A stretch of 64,000 nt of DNA from Mesorhizobium comanense (GTDB taxonomy: Bacteria; Pseudomonadota; Alphaproteobacteria; Rhizobiales; Rhizobiaceae), in NCBI RefSeq assembly GCF_005503535.1, contig NZ_SCNN01000022.1, positions 1 to 64,000 on the forward strand. Direction: 5' to 3'. The position numbers and the translations under genes are program-made. Below are positions 62,692-64,000 of this stretch, piece by piece. Under the pieces are notes generated by a model. It worked only from the letters and a program-made list of their open reading frames with translations. It made no database searches and had not been told where the DNA came from. Every line of letters starts with the position of its first letter. Within the stretch, counting starts at the first letter, position 1.

Positions 62692-64000
62692 CTATCCGGC
62701 AAGCTCGTCTGGACCGTGCAGATTCCAGTCCGTCCGCCTGGCCAGGACCACCACGTAGTAGACGGCCGCGACGGCCATGATCAGCAGCGTCGCGATCAGG
62801 CTCGGACGCCCGAAGGCGGCGTCGAGCAGGTTCTGGTAGGCGACATAGACCAGCGCCACAAAGGCAAGAATGGCGGGAACCGGAAACAACGGCATGCGGT
62901 AGTGGCCGCCGGCGGTCGTGCCGTTGCGGCGGCCGGCGAACACGGCCACGCACAGCAGCGCGTAGATCACGACCAGCGACGTGCCGCTGACCACCAGCAG
63001 CAGGTTGATGTCGATGAAGCAGGCGGCGGCCGCCAGCACAGCTACGACGATGGTGGCGATCCACGGCGAGGCATAGCTGCCGTGGACCGACGCGACCGCA
63101 GTGTTGATCGGGCCGAACCAGGTCTTGTCGCGGCCGGAGCTGAACAACAGTCTTGCCGCTTGCAGGATAATGGCGATGACCGCGTTGAAGATGGCGACTG
63201 CGATGGCCAGGCTGATCAGCACCGTCAGTGCATGACCGCCCCGCGCCTCGAGGAAATACTCGATCTTCTGCGGCGCCGCGAGCAGGCCTGCCAGGTCAGG
63301 CGACCCCAGCAGCACCGCCGTCAGCGGAATGAGTTCGGCCGCGACGGTGATCACCAGGGCCCAAAGCACCACCTTGCCGATGTTGCGCCGGGCGTCCTGC
63401 GTCTCTTCGCCGAAATAAGCGGCCGCGCCATAACCGTTATAGGCAAAAAGCGAAACCGCGGTGGATGCCAGAATGATGCCCGCCGAGGCCGGGACAAGCG
63501 AGTTGGTCGTGGCGTCGAGTAGCTGCGGCGACGTGAACAGGCTGCTGAGCGGCCGCTCGACATGGGCAAAGCCCAGGCCGGTGAGGATCAGCAGCGCCAG
63601 CATCTCGATACCAAGGAAGATGCCGGTGACGAAGGCATTGAGCTTGATGCGCATCGCCGCCACCGCGCCCGCCAGCGCGATCGTCACCACACCGACCCAT
63701 TGCGGGCTCAGATTGGGTATCAGCACGCCGAGATAGGTTCCGACGCCGAGCGCGATGACGGCAACGATCAGCACGATCGAGACGAACACCAGGACCAGGG
63801 TTACGAAACCCCAGAAGCGGCCAAGCGTGCGGCCGATCATCGTGTATTCGCCACCCGCCATCGGATAGGCCGATGACAGTTCGGCATAGACGAAGGCCAT
63901 GAACAGGCCGATCACGGCCGCCAGCACAAAACTCAGGAATGATCCGGTACCGGCCAGCGCGATGACGCCCGGTACGATGATGAACACCGAGGATGCCGGC
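62692..64000 (-). CDS. APC-superfamily amino acid permease (start outside the window)
   Basis: Open to the right edge, so the N-terminus is missing; 436 codons are visible. About eleven hydrophobic segments; early helices with IALAGTGSFLSFVLAAVIGLF and AELSSAYPMAGGEYTMIGRTLG, then YNGYGAAAYFGEETQDARRNIGK, which are typical of APC transporters. Substrate unknown. A terminator follows. Confidence 0.88.
   Translation of the reverse strand, partial: PASSVFIIVPGVIALAGTGSFLSFVLAAVIGLFMAFVYAELSSAYPMAGGEYTMIGRTLGRFWGFVTLVLVFVSIVLIVAVIALGVGTYLGVLIPNLSPQWVGVVTIALAGAVAAMRIKLNAFVTGIFLGIEMLALLILTGLGFAHVERPLSSLFTSPQLLDATTNSLVPASAGIILASTAVSLFAYNGYGAAAYFGEETQDARRNIGKVVLWALVITVAAELIPLTAVLLGSPDLAGLLAAPQKIEYFLEARGGHALTVLISLAIAVAIFNAVIAIILQAARLLFSSGRDKTWFGPINTAVASVHGSYASPWIATIVVAVLAAAACFIDINLLLVVSGTSLVVIYALLCVAVFAGRRNGTTAGGHYRMPLFPVPAILAFVALVYVAYQNLLDAAFGRPSLIATLLIMAVAAVYYVVVLARRTDWNLHGPDELAG

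Overview
The window looks like chromosome of an alphaproteobacterium of the order Hyphomicrobiales, most like Mesorhizobium. The evidence is high G+C, the order ntrY-ntrC-ntrB-dusB-ispDF, a split pyruvate dehydrogenase operon (pdhA, lipoyl-pdhB, pdhC, lpdA), a NtrC/sigma-54 type glnB-glnA unit, and paired palindromic repeats of a kind I recall from Mesorhizobium. No tRNA, rRNA, CRISPR array, phage or insertion sequence was recognised. Almost everything is core metabolism. The accessory parts are a four-gene sugar cluster and a two-partner secretion locus.

Layout. 1-5 kb (minus strand): start of ntrY, then ntrC, ntrB and dusB (nitrogen signalling). 5.1-6.8 kb (plus): ispDF and a CinA C-terminal amidase. 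6.8-18.5 kb (minus): ratA-like gene, lipA, a glsB-type membrane protein, the pyruvate dehydrogenase operon (lpdA to pdhA, with three small genes inside it), ftsB and eno. It ends with a PRC-barrel protein and dodecin, and a small plus-strand lipoprotein lies between them and eno. 18.6-20.3 kb: kdsA and a VOC protein. 20.5-24.8 kb (plus): a tightly coupled cluster of GT4, ATP-grasp, CelD-like acyltransferase and GT2 genes. 25.5-29.1 kb (plus): FAD oxidoreductase, DUF1365 protein and cyclopropane-fatty-acid-synthase-like methyltransferase, a probable lipid-modifying operon. 29.2-35.2 kb: small secreted proteins, a periplasmic cyclic phosphodiesterase, NDH-2, 5-formyl-THF cyclo-ligase and an Lrp regulator. 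35.3-40 kb: alanine dehydrogenase, a doubled outer-membrane barrel and an OmpA-like protein. 40-50 kb: sulfur and cysteine genes, a DEAD-box helicase, pccB and nnr. 50-52 kb: glnB-glnA. 52.4-62.6 kb (minus): a large TpsA exoprotein with its TpsB transporter. The window ends inside an APC permease.

How the genes work together. The NtrB/NtrC pair at the left end and GlnB/GlnA at the right end belong to one nitrogen circuit; a good sigma-54 promoter precedes glnB. pdhA-B-C and lpdA encode one complex and lipA makes its cofactor. tpsA and tpsB form a secretion pair. Their promoter region appears twice, once in front of tpsA and once behind tpsB, with matching spacing.

Limits. All calls rest on reading sequence and memory of protein families. 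No database search or structure prediction was run.
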